DNA from: Bacteroidales bacterium | GTDB lineage: Bacteria > Bacteroidota > Bacteroidia > Bacteroidales > UBA932 | Direction: 5' to 3' | Assembly (NCBI GenBank): GCA_022648685.1 | Contig: JALCMW010000004.1 | Coordinates: 62,001 to 126,000, forward strand | DNA: 64,000 nt | Shown here: one piece after another, positions 62,827 through 64,000 of the stretch | Numbering within the stretch: position 1 is the first letter of the stretch | How the letters are laid out: each line of letters opens with the position of its first letter | Notes under the pieces: model-generated | What the model was told of the DNA's origin: nothing | The model's database searches: none | What the model saw: only the letters and a program-made list of their open reading frames with translations | Made by a program: the position numbers and the translations under genes

Positions 62827-62881
62827 GTAGGAACCGTCATTTAATCATGAATTGACCGCGAAGGCTTTGACTCAACAATTT

Positions 62882-63943
62882 TCAGTTCAACTTGAATATA
62901 AACAGCCTGGATTCCGGATACGTTGAAGTGCCATATAACATGTTCCCGTCAATGTAAAATGAATTGATGTTTCTGGAAAGCCGATATTCTTTCACCGGGT
63001 GACCTTTCCAGTCAATGACAAGAAGATGATCACTTTCGTATGGATTGAAAGAACCTAGTTCTTTGCCAGAATACAAGACATATATATTTTTATCGTCCGA
63101 TTGCACATCACAGAAAGTAACCGTCGACTTCTCGCCATATTTTACTGCCGGGACATTCTTTCCCGAGGTCTCTTTTGCTTGCGATTTGTCAAAAATGGCT
63201 CTTTCATATTCTTCCAAGTTATCCGAAACATTGCTTAATGAAAAGACTCCGGCAAACATCAAGGCACAGATGACCTTATGCCCGTCCGGACTGACAGACA
63301 TATTCGAATTGATGTGGAAAGCACTTAACGCCTGATCCGTCCAGCCTTCGAATTCTTCCGGAGAATAATAATCCACACCGTTGATCACTCTCCCTTCCCT
63401 TGTCATCTCCACATACCACTTGCCTGGTGTGAAAAAGCCAGTCGAGATGATATTATTGCCTGCCTTGCATATTCCTGTTGGCATACATATAGACGTTTTG
63501 TCTTTTGCTCCGGCAGAATATGAAAAAATCAAAGAGGATGACTGCATTCCTGTCCGGATTGTCTTGCAGATGTTCAATTCGAAATAATTCCGCAAATCGA
63601 CATCGTAAATGTATAACAGGCTGTCTATCAGTTGCGGTGAATTCGAGAAAAGCATTTCCCCGGGACCTCTGCCTTTTTTGAAGCAATGTATTATCTTTCC
63701 CGAAGAAAAGTCGCACAAATCCACGGCATTGTTTTCTTCCATTTTTTCAATGACGAAAACGTCATTATATTTGAAAATATGTTTTGGCATCAATATGCCG
63801 TATTTTGCCAGATCCAGCGAATCTATCGCTTTTACCTGAACTACCGATTTTTGAAATCGGTTCAGGAAATCGGTATTGCGATTTTTGCAGCTTGGCAACA
63901 ATATTATGCCGGCCAATAAGGATATGAAAAGTTTGTGTTTCAT
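62882..63943 (-). CDS. TolB-like 6-bladed propeller lipoprotein (BF3164-like)
   Basis: A 353-residue lipoprotein: MKHKLFISLLAGIILLPSCK, lipobox LPSC. The propeller motifs are HCFKKGRGPGEMLFSNSPQL, SVSPDGHKVICALMFAGVFS and LVIDWKGHPVKEYRLSRNIN. The order of elements matches the propeller at 53161 (VSPD near the middle, DW-x-GK/HP near the end), so it belongs to the same subfamily. It is the last gene of an operon that runs off the right edge of the window. 57 bp of non-coding sequence precede it within the window. Confidence 0.82.
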   Translation of the reverse strand: MKHKLFISLLAGIILLPSCKNRNTDFLNRFQKSVVQVKAIDSLDLAKYGILMPKHIFKYNDVFVIEKMEENNAVDLCDFSSGKIIHCFKKGRGPGEMLFSNSPQLIDSLLYIYDVDLRNYFELNICKTIRTGMQSSSLIFSYSAGAKDKTSICMPTGICKAGNNIISTGFFTPGKWYVEMTREGRVINGVDYYSPEEFEGWTDQALSAFHINSNMSVSPDGHKVICALMFAGVFSLSNVSDNLEEYERAIFDKSQAKETSGKNVPAVKYGEKSTVTFCDVQSDDKNIYVLYSGKELGSFNPYESDHLLVIDWKGHPVKEYRLSRNINSFYIDGNMLYGTSTYPESRLFIFKLN

Positions 63944-64000
63944 GGATGCTAAATAAACACACCGGGATATGTCTCATAAGGAATAACATCGGTATATACA

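Overview
The window reads as a chromosomal segment of a member of the order Bacteroidales (phylum Bacteroidetes). The evidence is the Bacteroidetes-type promoter upstream of the tRNA cluster (TTTG-N19-TATCTTTG), the near absence of strong Shine-Dalgarno sequences, the many lipoproteins with 6-bladed beta-propeller folds, a peptide of the NVEALA type, an S4-domain pseudouridine synthase with a long Arg/Gly/Ser-rich extension, and the gene order of the core clusters. The family within the order cannot be fixed from sequence alone.

Positions 1-31,700 are dense, well-kept housekeeping DNA. They hold a TonB-like protein cut by the window edge, a pseudouridine synthase, era, a ParC/GyrA-type topoisomerase subunit, aroK, recJ, lysS, a SpoU methyltransferase, aroE, an sn-glycerol-1-phosphate dehydrogenase, ssb, purA, an MFS permease and dxs. 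These are followed by tRNA-Thr/Tyr/Gly/Thr-tuf-tRNA-Trp-secE-nusG-rplK-rplA-rplJ-rplL-rpoB-rpoC. A hairpin with a T-run lies between rplL and rpoB, and a clear terminator follows rpoC.

Positions 31,700-41,200 are accessory DNA in decay. A TfoX-like gene is frameshifted. A toxin-antitoxin-chaperone module keeps its antitoxin and SecB-like gene, but its MqsR-like toxin has a nonsense codon and a frameshift. A hypothetical gene is split by an in-frame TGA. Three copies of one beta-propeller lipoprotein family are present, one of them an internal-deletion pseudogene. A photolyase, a peroxiredoxin and a VOC-family protein are intact. Short direct repeats and a possible insertion-sequence end show repeated recombination.

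Positions 41,200-50,600 carry a lipocalin and an RND efflux set: an adaptor and two different RND permeases in one operon, facing a convergent TolC-like gene.

Positions 50,600-64,000 hold the most unusual part, two related, leftward-transcribed cassettes. Cassette A has a thioredoxin-like lipoprotein, an NVEALA-type exported peptide, a TolB-like propeller lipoprotein, a polytopic O-antigen-ligase-like protein with a repeat-like tail, and a signal peptidase I. Cassette B has propeller lipoproteins, a secreted 425-residue protein, a DUF1573-type protein, a frameshifted small peptide and a chimeric propeller. The two cassettes share a conserved upstream regulatory region of about 170 bp with a 41-nt dyad. 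They also share a small hairpin about 30 nt before each peptide gene, and a 55-bp piece of the signal peptidase 3' end that survives as a fossil at the end of cassette B. Cassette B contains a 1,489-bp exact direct repeat that created a chimeric propeller and removed the start of the DUF1573 gene. A membrane-anchored protein with an HTH-like C-terminus lies between the cassettes and may control them. I read this as a secreted-peptide system with its own signal peptidase, remodelled by recombination. Its function is inference.
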